Part shown: positions 1-5,281 of the stretch, in pieces
How the letters are laid out: every line of letters starts with the position of its first letter
Position numbering within the stretch: the stretch's first letter is position 1
NCBI GenBank assembly: GCA_026388345.1
Contig: JAPLJY010000116.1
Location: 1 to 11,441, forward strand
Origin: Deltaproteobacteria bacterium
GTDB lineage: Bacteria; Desulfobacterota; Syntrophia; Syntrophales; UBA5619
Direction of reading: 5' to 3'
DNA: 11,441 bases
Translations under genes and position numbers: made by a program
Notes under the pieces: model-generated
Told to the model about the DNA's origin: nothing
Databases searched by the model: none
Seen by the model: only the letters and a program-made list of their open reading frames with translations

Positions 1-283
1 CGGGATGCACTCCCGCCGTCTCGCACTTCCCGCGGAAATCCTGGAGGATCGCGTCGGCCTTGGCTTCGAGGCTGCTTTCAATGGCCGGGAGGAACTCCTG
101 ATACGGGGGGAGTCCGACGGAGCCGGAGATATCCGTGAAGACGGGACCCCGGATGAGGCGGATATCCACGACGTGAAGCCCGGTCAGTTGCTCGTCCAAT
201 TTCCTGGCGATATAGATGCCGTAGGCGATGGCCGTTTTCCCGTAATCGGAGCCATCGGTGGGAATGAGGATGTTTTGAATCAT
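1..283 (-). CDS. Universal stress protein (UspA family), N-terminal part, cut by window edge
   Basis: The reverse strand reads without a stop from an ATG at 283 to the left edge, giving 94 residues. The start is supported by an AAGGGAG ribosome binding site about five bases upstream. The protein opens MIQNILIPTDGSDYGKTAIA, the typical first beta-strand and loop of the Usp fold (hydrophobic strand, then PTDGS), followed by a helix and a second strand LTGLHVVDIRL. UspA-family proteins are small cytoplasmic alpha/beta proteins of about 140-160 residues, often ATP-binding, linked to stress and energy limitation. The nucleotide-binding GxxG...GS/T motif would lie in the missing C-terminal half, so ATP binding cannot be judged. 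The gene lies downstream of the MORN/cupin pair on the same strand, with a 98-bp gap. It has its own RBS but no obvious promoter in that gap. Confidence 0.88.
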   Translation of the reverse strand, partial: MIQNILIPTDGSDYGKTAIAYGIYIARKLDEQLTGLHVVDIRLIRGPVFTDISGSVGLPPYQEFLPAIESSLEAKADAILQDFRGKCETAGVHP

Positions 284-381
284 GATGTCTCCCTTCTGAA
301 ATACCGGACTGTATTTTTCGGAAAGCTCTGTTTCTGCTTGCAAAAACCGCTGCCCCGCCGTCTGCCGCATCGCCCGGAAGA

Positions 382-1065
382 TTACGGCTTATTGAAATTC
401 TGCAGATTCTTCAGCAGATCGTCCACCGCCTTCTCCCGGTCCTCCCGGTCGCCGTCCATGTAGTCGGGCGACAGCGCATTCACTTCGTTCATTCCCCCGG
501 CGGCCGTGTCTTCCATCGCAAGGGTCATGAATTTTCCGACAAGCTTCCCGTTTCGATACAAGGCCTTTTCCCGGAGCCTTCCATCCCGGGCATAGGCCTC
601 GTATTCGCCGTCCCGCTGGTCGTTCCGGAAAGCACCCCGCTCCCGGAGCCGGCCGTTTTTATACCAGGAGCGGTATTCGCCCTCGAATTTTCCCATCCGG
701 AAGTTCTCCTCGTCGCGGATCCGGCCGTTCCGGAAGTAAAAGACGTAAGGACCATCGAGGAGGCCGCTCAGATAGGTTTCCTGTTCGTGGAGACCGCCGT
801 TTTCGTACCAGGAGAGGTACTCCCCCTCCAACTTGTCGTTTTTGAAAAGGCCTTTTTCCCGCATCTGCCCGTCCGGGTAGAAGGAAACCGCCTCACCCTC
901 CTTCCGGCCGTTTCGGAAACTCATCCGGACCATCATCTGGCCGTTCCCGAAGAAAGAGGTGTACTCCCCCTCGATCTTTCCGCGGAGGGTGAATTTCCGC
1001 TCCCGGAGACGTCCCCGGTCATCCCGGCTGACCTCTTCCCGGGGCTCGGCGGGCGGCTCGGCCAT
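382..1065 (-). CDS. MORN_2/YwqK-type repeat protein, six exact 24-residue repeats
   Basis: This 227-residue protein is built almost entirely of tandem repeats of the form G-E-Y-x-S-W-Y-x-N-G-x-L-R-E-x-x-x-F-x-N-G. The glycine that closes each unit falls at residues 33, 57, 81, 105, 129, 153 and 177, an exact 24-residue period. That gives six full units plus a partial one at residues about 15-33. The pattern matches the MORN_2 repeats of proteins annotated as 'YwqK family antitoxin'. A charged, low-complexity tail (residues about 185-227) ends the protein. No signal peptide or membrane segment is visible, so a cytoplasmic location is likely. The ATG at 1065 has a GGGAGGG site seven bases upstream. 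The gene starts 15 bp after the cupin stop and is probably co-transcribed with it. No toxin partner is visible nearby, so the antitoxin label should not be taken literally; a protein- or surface-binding scaffold is as plausible. Confidence 0.85.
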   Translation of the reverse strand: MAEPPAEPREEVSRDDRGRLRERKFTLRGKIEGEYTSFFGNGQMMVRMSFRNGRKEGEAVSFYPDGQMREKGLFKNDKLEGEYLSWYENGGLHEQETYLSGLLDGPYVFYFRNGRIRDEENFRMGKFEGEYRSWYKNGRLRERGAFRNDQRDGEYEAYARDGRLREKALYRNGKLVGKFMTLAMEDTAAGGMNEVNALSPDYMDGDREDREKAVDDLLKNLQNFNKP

Positions 1066-1080
1066 TGGTGAACCCTCCCG

Positions 1081-1416
1081 TTATTCGACCCCTGTCGGGA
1101 TGATGCAGATGAAACGCAGCACGTCCCCGCCCTGGTTGATCAGGCAGTGGTTTTCCCCCCCGGGGATGAAGACGGTCGTTCCTTCGCCGATCGGATTTTC
1201 CGTCCCGTTCTGGTCCCGTACGACCCCCTTGCCGGCGAGAATGAAGATCTCGTGCTCCCAGAAGTGGGCGTGGTCGGGACTCGTATGACCGGGTGCAATC
1301 TCGAAGACGCGCATGATGAAGTTTTGCGCCCCGTCATCGGGGCCGATCAGCACCCTCTTTGTGACCCCGGGCAGCGGCGCCGTGGCCGGGACCTTGCGGT
1401 AATCAGCTATTTTCAT
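1081..1416 (-). CDS. Small single-domain cupin protein
   Basis: This 111-residue protein is one cupin barrel. Motif 1 is seen as PGHTSPDHAHFWEHEIFILAG (histidines of HAH and the glutamate of EHE, residues about 43-63). Motif 2 is seen as IPGGENHCLIN (residues about 83-95), supplying the third histidine. The His-His-Glu-His set expected to bind a divalent metal is therefore complete. Family members include metal-dependent dioxygenases, isomerases and small-molecule binding proteins; the sequence alone does not pick a substrate. The ATG at 1416 has a GGGGGAGAG site about six bases upstream. It is the first gene of a leftward unit with the MORN-repeat gene and is divergent from the TiaS-like/Mo-storage operon, with about 150 bp between the two start codons. 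A link to molybdenum is suggested only by that position. Confidence 0.87.
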   Translation of the reverse strand: MKIADYRKVPATAPLPGVTKRVLIGPDDGAQNFIMRVFEIAPGHTSPDHAHFWEHEIFILAGKGVVRDQNGTENPIGEGTTVFIPGGENHCLINQGGDVLRFICIIPTGVE

Positions 1417-1570
1417 GAGAACTCTCCCCCTTTCAGCTTGTGTAAATCGGATAGCGATGCAATCTGGTCAATACAGATTTTAAATATTCCATCTTCAAGG
1501 TGATTGCAATCAATTTCCGGTGGCCTCTTGTATTTCTGCTTGGCGAGGGATACAAAAGAGATGTATAGAA
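1417..1570. promoter_or_regulatory. Divergent intergenic region between cupin and TiaS-like genes, with a 10-bp palindrome
   Basis: This 154-bp spacer lies between two start codons facing away from each other, so it should hold both promoters. It is more AT-rich than the flanking genes. A perfect 10-bp palindrome, GATTGCAATC, lies at 1502-1511 and could be an operator. On the reverse strand TTGACC (complement of 1466-1471) resembles a -35 box, but the -10 is poor. No forward promoter is convincing. The forward gene also lacks a strong Shine-Dalgarno; AAGAGA at 1555-1560 is the best candidate. Confidence 0.35.
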
Positions 1571-2299
1571 ATGCCCATGCGTGCCTATATCGGTTTCGAT
1601 GATACGGATATTCTCGGCGCGGAGGTGGGGACCGGCAAGCTGGTCCGGCGCTTCGAGGCGCTCCTGCCGGAGGGTTGCCGTCTGTGGGGTGTCGTCCGCC
1701 AGCAGCTTCTGGTGGACCCGCGGATCCCCTACACCTCCCACAACAGCTCGGCTTGCGCCGTCGTTGATTTTGACGACCCCGCTCTCAGGGACGATCTGCT
1801 TGCGCGGGCTGCGGCGCACATCGAACGGGAATCGTATGAGGGCAGCGATCCCGGCCTCTGCCTGGCCTGCGAGGGCGACGCCGCCTTGAAGGATCTGGCA
1901 ACTCTGGGGTTGGCCTGCACGGCGCGGATCGTAAGCAAAGATGAGGCCCTCCGGGCGGCGGCGGGAATCCATCTGTCCGGTCACGGCGGCACCTGCGACG
2001 GGATCATCGGCGCAACGGCGGCTGTGGGCCTCACGGCGGCGGGATGGAGCGGACGTTTCATCGAGTTCAACGGCCTGCGGGATATCCCGGACCAGGTCCG
2101 GGTCGGTGAACTGGAGGGGAGAGGGATTCGAGTGGTTTCTCTCGACCGGGATGCCGTCGTTCCCGGCGAGGCGGATGTGGTCGATACCCGGGGGTGGCTG
2201 CGTCCCCGTCTTTGGGGAGGGGGCGCCGTCCTGCCGGTCCGGATGCGGGAGGATCATCTCTGGGAGAGCATCGGGGGAAAAAGAAAGAAAACAACTTAA
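1571..2299 (+). CDS. TiaS-like (tRNA-Ile2 agmatinylcytidine synthetase-related) short protein with FDDTD motif
   Basis: This 242-residue protein begins MPMRAYIGFDDTDILGAEVG, closely resembling the N-terminus of archaeal TiaS (COG1571), which opens with a strand and a G-I/F-DDTD loop. Two further segments match the TiaS layout: IPYTSHNSSACAVVDF (residues about 52-67), where TiaS has its IP-x-TRGNGA motif, and GIIGATAAVGL (about 144-154), where TiaS has G-x-IGALAAIG. Archaeal TiaS is about 420 residues and uses ATP to attach agmatine to C34 of tRNA-Ile2. This protein has only the N-terminal half and lacks the C-terminal RNA-binding (OB-fold and zinc-ribbon) part, so tRNA modification is unlikely to be its job. 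Bacteria normally use TilS and lysidine instead. An ATP-dependent kinase- or ligase-like role is possible. It is first in an operon with a small unknown gene (19 bp gap) and a Mo-storage gene. The start could be ATG 1571 or 1577; an upstream in-frame ATG at 1520 is unlikely because residues before 1571 do not resemble the family. Confidence 0.75.
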   Translation: MPMRAYIGFDDTDILGAEVGTGKLVRRFEALLPEGCRLWGVVRQQLLVDPRIPYTSHNSSACAVVDFDDPALRDDLLARAAAHIERESYEGSDPGLCLACEGDAALKDLATLGLACTARIVSKDEALRAAAGIHLSGHGGTCDGIIGATAAVGLTAAGWSGRFIEFNGLRDIPDQVRVGELEGRGIRVVSLDRDAVVPGEADVVDTRGWLRPRLWGGGAVLPVRMREDHLWESIGGKRKKTT

Positions 2300-2318
2300 A
2301 AGAAAGGGAGGTATGGAG

Positions 2319-2543
2319 ATGGCGGGCAAGATTTTCTACCGGGAACGCCGGAAGGTGAAGGAAGGGGAGAAGAAGCCCCGGTTCAAGCTGGTGGCCGTGG
2401 CGGGCGCCGATGTGAAATTTTATGGGGATCATCTCCGGAAGAAGGAGCTGGAGCAGATCGCCGGGGCGATCGGCGCCGAGCTGATTCTGCTGACGCATGG
2501 TGGAAAAGATGGCAAGGATGAGGACGTGGAGGTGAAGGACTGA
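2319..2543 (+). CDS. Small protein of unknown function in Mo-storage operon
   Basis: This is a 74-residue protein not recognised from any named family. The N-terminal third is strongly basic and charged (GKIFYRERRKVKEGEKKPRF). The middle is predicted to form a strand, helix and strand (FKLVAVAGADVKFYGDH, then KKELEQIAGAIGAELILLTH), and the tail is charged (GGKDGKDEDVEVKD). No cysteine, signal peptide or membrane span is present. The ATG at 2319 lies seven bases after GGGAGG, an ideal spacing. An in-frame ATG at 2313 would add two residues but sits almost on top of the ribosome binding site. The gene lies 19 bp after the TiaS-like gene and 61 bp before the Mo-storage gene, all on one strand, so it probably belongs to the same transcript and may be an accessory factor for metal storage (inference only). 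Confidence 0.72.
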   Translation: MAGKIFYRERRKVKEGEKKPRFKLVAVAGADVKFYGDHLRKKELEQIAGAIGAELILLTHGGKDGKDEDVEVKD

Positions 2544-2604
2544 CGAAGCCGTCGCCCTTTCCGCGAGGGTTTCAAGGGCTGACCGGTTCGGAGGGAGAAC
2601 AGTC

Positions 2605-3435
2605 ATGGTGCTGGTGAGAGAAAAGGACGGCCGCCGGCTGCACGTCAAGAGCAGGCTGATGGGGGAGACCCTGGTGAGCAAGTCGTTTGCGGAAAAGTTC
2701 AATGTAGCGCCCCAGCAGAGGCTGTTCCCCGATGTGCAGATCCTGAAGATCGGAGGGCAATCGATCTGCGACCGGGGGGTCAAGGGGCTGCCGGGGATCA
2801 TCAAGGAGATCGCGGCCAACAAGCCCAATCACAAGATGCTCCTGACGACGGGCGGCGGAACGCGCAGCCGGCATATCTATACGATCGGCCTGGAGCTGGG
2901 GATGCCCACGGGGATCATCGCCAAGTTCGGCAGCGCCATTTCGGAGCAGAACGCCCTGCTGGTTGCCATGCTCCTGTCACCCTGGGGCGGCATCAAGATC
3001 GGACATGATTCCATTCTGAAGCTCTCCAATTACTTTGCCGACGACTGCATCCCGGTCATGCGCGGCATGCCGCCCTACGATCTGTTTGCGCTGCCGGCCC
3101 CCGGCTGGCGGATTCCAATTCACCGGACCGACGTGGGCACCCTGATCGTCGCCGATCTGATCGGCGCCAAGAACTGCATCTTCGTCAAGGACGAGGACGG
3201 CCTCTATACCGACGATCCCAAAAAAAACGACCAGGCTGAATTTATCCCCGAGATCACCGTCAAGGAGTTGCTGGCGATGGACCTGGACGATCTGGTCATC
3301 GAGAGGCCCTGCCTGGAAATCATTCAGAACAGCGAGGTGATCAACCGGGTCCAGATCATCAACGGTCTCAAGGAGGAGAATATCACGCGGGCGCTCAACG
3401 GCGAGCACATCGGAACGATCATCCGGAAGTCCTGA
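2605..3435 (+). CDS. Molybdenum storage protein subunit (MosA/MosB-like, amino-acid kinase fold)
   Basis: This 276-residue protein belongs to the amino-acid kinase superfamily and matches the Azotobacter molybdenum storage subunits MosA/MosB, which form a heterohexameric cage that packs molybdate or tungstate as polyoxometalate clusters using ATP. Visible family features: the phosphate-binding KIGGQS (residues 48-53), TGGGTRSRH (82-90), MPPYDL (155-160), YRTD-like HRTDVG (173-178), nucleotide-binding FVKDEDGLYT (193-202), and a C-terminal GEHIGTII (266-273) almost identical to that recalled for MosB. The length equals the roughly 270-276 residues of the Azotobacter subunits. A GGAGGGAG site precedes ATG 2605 by about seven bases. 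Only one subunit gene is present, so the particle would be a homo-oligomer unless a second gene lies elsewhere. UMP kinase is the main alternative but is shorter and lacks these motifs. It is the last gene of its operon, followed by a strong terminator. Confidence 0.9.
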   Translation: MVLVREKDGRRLHVKSRLMGETLVSKSFAEKFNVAPQQRLFPDVQILKIGGQSICDRGVKGLPGIIKEIAANKPNHKMLLTTGGGTRSRHIYTIGLELGMPTGIIAKFGSAISEQNALLVAMLLSPWGGIKIGHDSILKLSNYFADDCIPVMRGMPPYDLFALPAPGWRIPIHRTDVGTLIVADLIGAKNCIFVKDEDGLYTDDPKKNDQAEFIPEITVKELLAMDLDDLVIERPCLEIIQNSEVINRVQIINGLKEENITRALNGEHIGTIIRKS

Positions 3436-3468
3436 GAAGATCGTCAAAATGAATGGACCTGAATGATG

Positions 3469-3504
3469 CGGCCGGGCTGCCCCGTGAGGCGGCCCGGCCG
3501 TTTT
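3469..3504 (+). terminator. Rho-independent terminator of the Mo-storage operon
   Basis: A 13-bp stem pairs CGGCCGGGCTGCC (3469-3481) with GGCGGCCCGGCCG (3488-3500), with one G-T wobble, around a six-base loop, followed by TTTT (3501-3504). It starts 34 bases after the storage-protein stop. Immediately after it the base composition shifts to AT-rich. Confidence 0.9.
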
Positions 3505-3529
3505 CGTTCACATACCAGTAATAGCACAT

Positions 3530-3651
3530 ATTATATTGTCTTCACCTACCAATCAGCACGGGTTGTGAGCGAAATGTTTTGAAGATTTGCCATTGAAATG
3601 ATTGATCCACTAAGGTTTGTGTCAGTGGCAGGCGTGAACATTATATTGTCT
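3530..3651. repeat. Two direct copies of a 12-bp AT-rich sequence, 110 bp apart
   Basis: The sequence ATTATATTGTCT occurs exactly at 3530-3541 and at 3640-3651. The second copy ends three bases before the stop codon of the next leftward gene. GTTCAC (3506-3511) and GTGAAC (3634-3639) form a distant inverted pair around most of this stretch. The region 3505-3654 has no credible gene. The copies may be footprints of an insertion, regulatory sites or chance in AT-rich DNA; the sequence does not decide. Confidence 0.45.
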
Positions 3652-3654
3652 AAA

Positions 3655-4065
3655 CTACTTTATTCTAGGATCTTTCGTTGTTAAATGGGTTACACCATCC
3701 TTATCATCCCAACCAAATATGAAGGTCCCATCATGATTATCCATTACAATCCTTATATTATACTTTTCTTTAGATTCCTCATATTTAACTTCATGATATA
3801 CGCCATCTTCACCCTTCCGTACGAAGATTTCTTTACCATCTTTGCCAGTAATATACTTCCCACCACGCATGGCTTCCTGAGCATTATATACTTGCTCTTC
3901 TTTGCTAGGCATAAGATACAAACCATATAAAAAAAGCAGTACAAACAAACTAACTATGCCCAAGATACAATATAGAAAGATTTTAGCATTTTTCTTCCTT
4001 CTTTCCTGACCCTTGATTATCCCCCTTATTCTCTCTAATTCTTTACTCTCATCAGTTTCTCCCAT
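3655..4065 (-). CDS. Small single-span membrane protein, unknown function
   Basis: This 136-residue protein is not recognised. Residues 1-28 are charged and probably cytoplasmic. Residues about 29-51 form one strongly hydrophobic transmembrane helix (FLYCILGIVSLFVLLFLYGL). The rest would lie outside the membrane, given the lysine- and arginine-rich N-side (positive-inside rule). The outer part contains two glycine-aspartate strand-like units, GKDGKEIFVRKGEDGVYHEV and HDGTFIFGWDDKDGVTHLTT; the second faintly recalls the D-x-x-G-V-x-H of DUF4124 domains, but not enough for a call. Codon use is AT-rich, unlike the metal genes on either side, suggesting transfer. The ATG at 4065 has GAGG nine bases upstream. 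The gene stands alone and ends in TAG. Confidence 0.65.
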   Translation of the reverse strand: MGETDESKELERIRGIIKGQERRKKNAKIFLYCILGIVSLFVLLFLYGLYLMPSKEEQVYNAQEAMRGGKYITGKDGKEIFVRKGEDGVYHEVKYEESKEKYNIRIVMDNHDGTFIFGWDDKDGVTHLTTKDPRIK

Positions 4066-4360
4066 TTGCCTTTACCTCAAATAAAACATCATAGATTGTG
4101 ATTAAGTGCGATTTCACGAATTAAGGTCTTCTATATTAGAGTTAGGCTGAGCATCCGAATCACAATTGTTGATAAATTTCCATCAATGATTACTGGTTGC
4201 AACACTGCATCTGTACCCTATCCCAGAAATGGCCGGATTATCTCACCCATTTGATTTACGGGCTCCAGAACCACTACGACTTTCTGAGCAAGCAGCCGTG
4301 TGGACTCAGCCTTGGATCTGCAAATTTAATTTTTGCATTATTCATATTTATATCTTCGCT
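4066..4360. other. AT-rich intergenic stretch, no clear gene
   Basis: No convincing gene is seen in these 295 bases. A 68-codon forward frame starting at 4229 has no ribosome binding site and overlaps the nuclease gene antisense. A 9-bp inverted repeat, ATTGTGATT (4095-4103) and AATCACAAT (4158-4166), lies upstream of the membrane-protein gene and might be an operator or chance. The part around 4225-4320 is less AT-rich than its surroundings and could be a remnant of a former gene, but no family is recognisable. Confidence 0.4.
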
Positions 4361-4816
4361 TTACTGACCTGGCTTAATAATATTATGAAGATGAGGAAAT
4401 CTGATAATAAGAAACACTTCAAGTGCATAAGATAGGTAGCTTTGCTCTTTTTCAAACCCAAGAGTAAAAATCTGGTCAATACCCTTCTCTTTCCATTGAT
4501 TAATTAGTTGATAGGGACGTTCAGAATCTCTAATATTTCGTTTACCTTCCCTTACTCTGAGGTATTTATTTAGTCTCGCTCCCAAACCATGACCAGCGTA
4601 TTTCCCGTAGTTGCGGCTTGCTCCCACACCAATATAGCAAACATCGTTGCTTGCAAGCAACGCATAAACTCCTTGTTTTTCATGATTAGGCACTGGACCG
4701 ACAAACGTATAAGGCTCAGACCATTCGGGAGGTGTGTTTCCAATTGATTCTCTGTTCCAGTGTAGACAAAAAAACCTAAGGGTTTCGGCCTTCAGATCGG
4801 ATAAATTGCTATTCAT
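4361..4816 (-). CDS. Stand-alone GIY-YIG nuclease domain protein
   Basis: This 151-residue protein contains the elements of a GIY-YIG endonuclease domain: GVY (residues 49-51) and CYIG (60-63) as the paired strand motifs, an arginine in the following helix within GLGARLNKYL (R81), and the metal-binding glutamate in ALEVFLIIRFPHLHN (E133), with the closing asparagine (N145). The domain covers about residues 48-148. The first 47 residues have no recognisable motif, and there is no separate DNA-binding or UvrC-type extension. Known family members include homing endonucleases, restriction enzymes, UvrC and SLX1. This single-domain form could be a mobile-element nuclease, a repair enzyme or a defence component; context does not decide. 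Base use is AT-rich, as in the neighbouring membrane-protein gene. The Shine-Dalgarno at ATG 4816 is weak (GGAGTGAG). An 18-bp perfect palindrome lies in the coding sequence between the two motifs. Confidence 0.78.
   Translation of the reverse strand: MNSNLSDLKAETLRFFCLHWNRESIGNTPPEWSEPYTFVGPVPNHEKQGVYALLASNDVCYIGVGASRNYGKYAGHGLGARLNKYLRVREGKRNIRDSERPYQLINQWKEKGIDQIFTLGFEKEQSYLSYALEVFLIIRFPHLHNIIKPGQ
4645..4662. repeat. 18-bp perfect palindrome inside the GIY-YIG gene
   Basis: CGTTGCTTGCAAGCAACG is its own reverse complement over all 18 bases. It lies in the codons between the GVY and YIG motifs. A perfect palindrome of this size is expected by chance about 0.04 times in a window of this length with even base use. 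It might be a protein-binding site, a self-target or coincidence. Confidence 0.6.
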
Positions 4817-4918
4817 ATATAAATCTCACTCCGCTACGACTCATGAACCTTTTGCACGATCGACGTTGCTTCATCCGCAATAAGAAAACTCACACTTTGT
4901 AAGAAACAGGAGGTATTC

Positions 4919-5047
4919 GTGAGTCAGTCCATATTTCCCTCCAGTATGGATATACAAGATGGAACTCTGTCAACTGCTTTTATATTTGAGCTTCATTATC
5001 ACGATTTATATCTGAAATCAACTACAGTACTGAAATTATTTGAGTAA
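4919..5047 (+). CDS. Possible 42-aa small protein with strong ribosome binding site
   Basis: A GTG at 4919 follows AGGAGG (4908-4913) with five bases between, the best Shine-Dalgarno in the AT-rich stretch. It opens a 42-codon frame ending in TAA at 5045-5047. The peptide starts MSQSIFPSSMDIQDGTLSTA and continues with a mixed hydrophobic segment, FIFELHYHDLYLK, that is too polar for a clear membrane span. No family is recognised. It is divergent from the GIY-YIG gene, 102 bp from its start. The only support is the ribosome binding site and the clean frame, so it may not be real. Confidence 0.33.
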   Translation: MSQSIFPSSMDIQDGTLSTAFIFELHYHDLYLKSTTVLKLFE

Positions 5048-5281
5048 CACTTTCAGGAAGGAGAAGATACCACCGCCTGCCCTAAAAATCACGCTCAAAA
5101 ATCAGCACATTTCTTCCCGTAGTGCGTACAGTACTCACTGAAATTGCTGGGCATACCACCCCTCATGGCCACCTTCTAACAAACAGTGAACCCTCTCTGA
5201 ATTTTAGATTAACAAAAGAAAGGTGTATGGCTGCGATCCATAAATAAATAATCAAAGAACCAAATGACCAAACCAAATAGC
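5048..5281. other. AT-rich intergenic stretch, no gene seen
   Basis: With the doubtful small ORF, this completes a 465-bp region lacking a firm gene between the nuclease and caspase genes. TACAGTACT occurs at 5023-5031 (inside the small ORF) and again near 5126-5134, each followed by GAAATT, directly or after a four-base insertion. No terminator for the caspase gene, tRNA or insertion-sequence end is recognisable. Confidence 0.4.

Noticed and set aside
1520..1570. Upstream ATG at 1520 for the TiaS-like gene
   Set aside because: The extra 17 residues do not resemble the family, which starts just before the YIGFDDTD strand.
1433..2828. Long reverse-strand frames over the TiaS-like and small-protein genes
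   Set aside because: Proline/arginine-rich products without motifs; the forward strand has recognisable proteins with ribosome binding sites.
4229..4435. 68-codon forward frame in the AT-rich stretch
   Set aside because: No ribosome binding site, no recognisable motif, and its end overlaps the GIY-YIG gene in antisense.
4843..4902. 19-codon frame just before the 42-aa ORF as a leader peptide
   Set aside because: No ribosome binding site and no attenuator-like hairpin is evident.
3505..5281. CRISPR array, tRNA or insertion-sequence ends in the AT-rich stretch
   Set aside because: No regularly spaced repeats, no tRNA-like arms and no paired terminal inverted repeats with a transposase were found.
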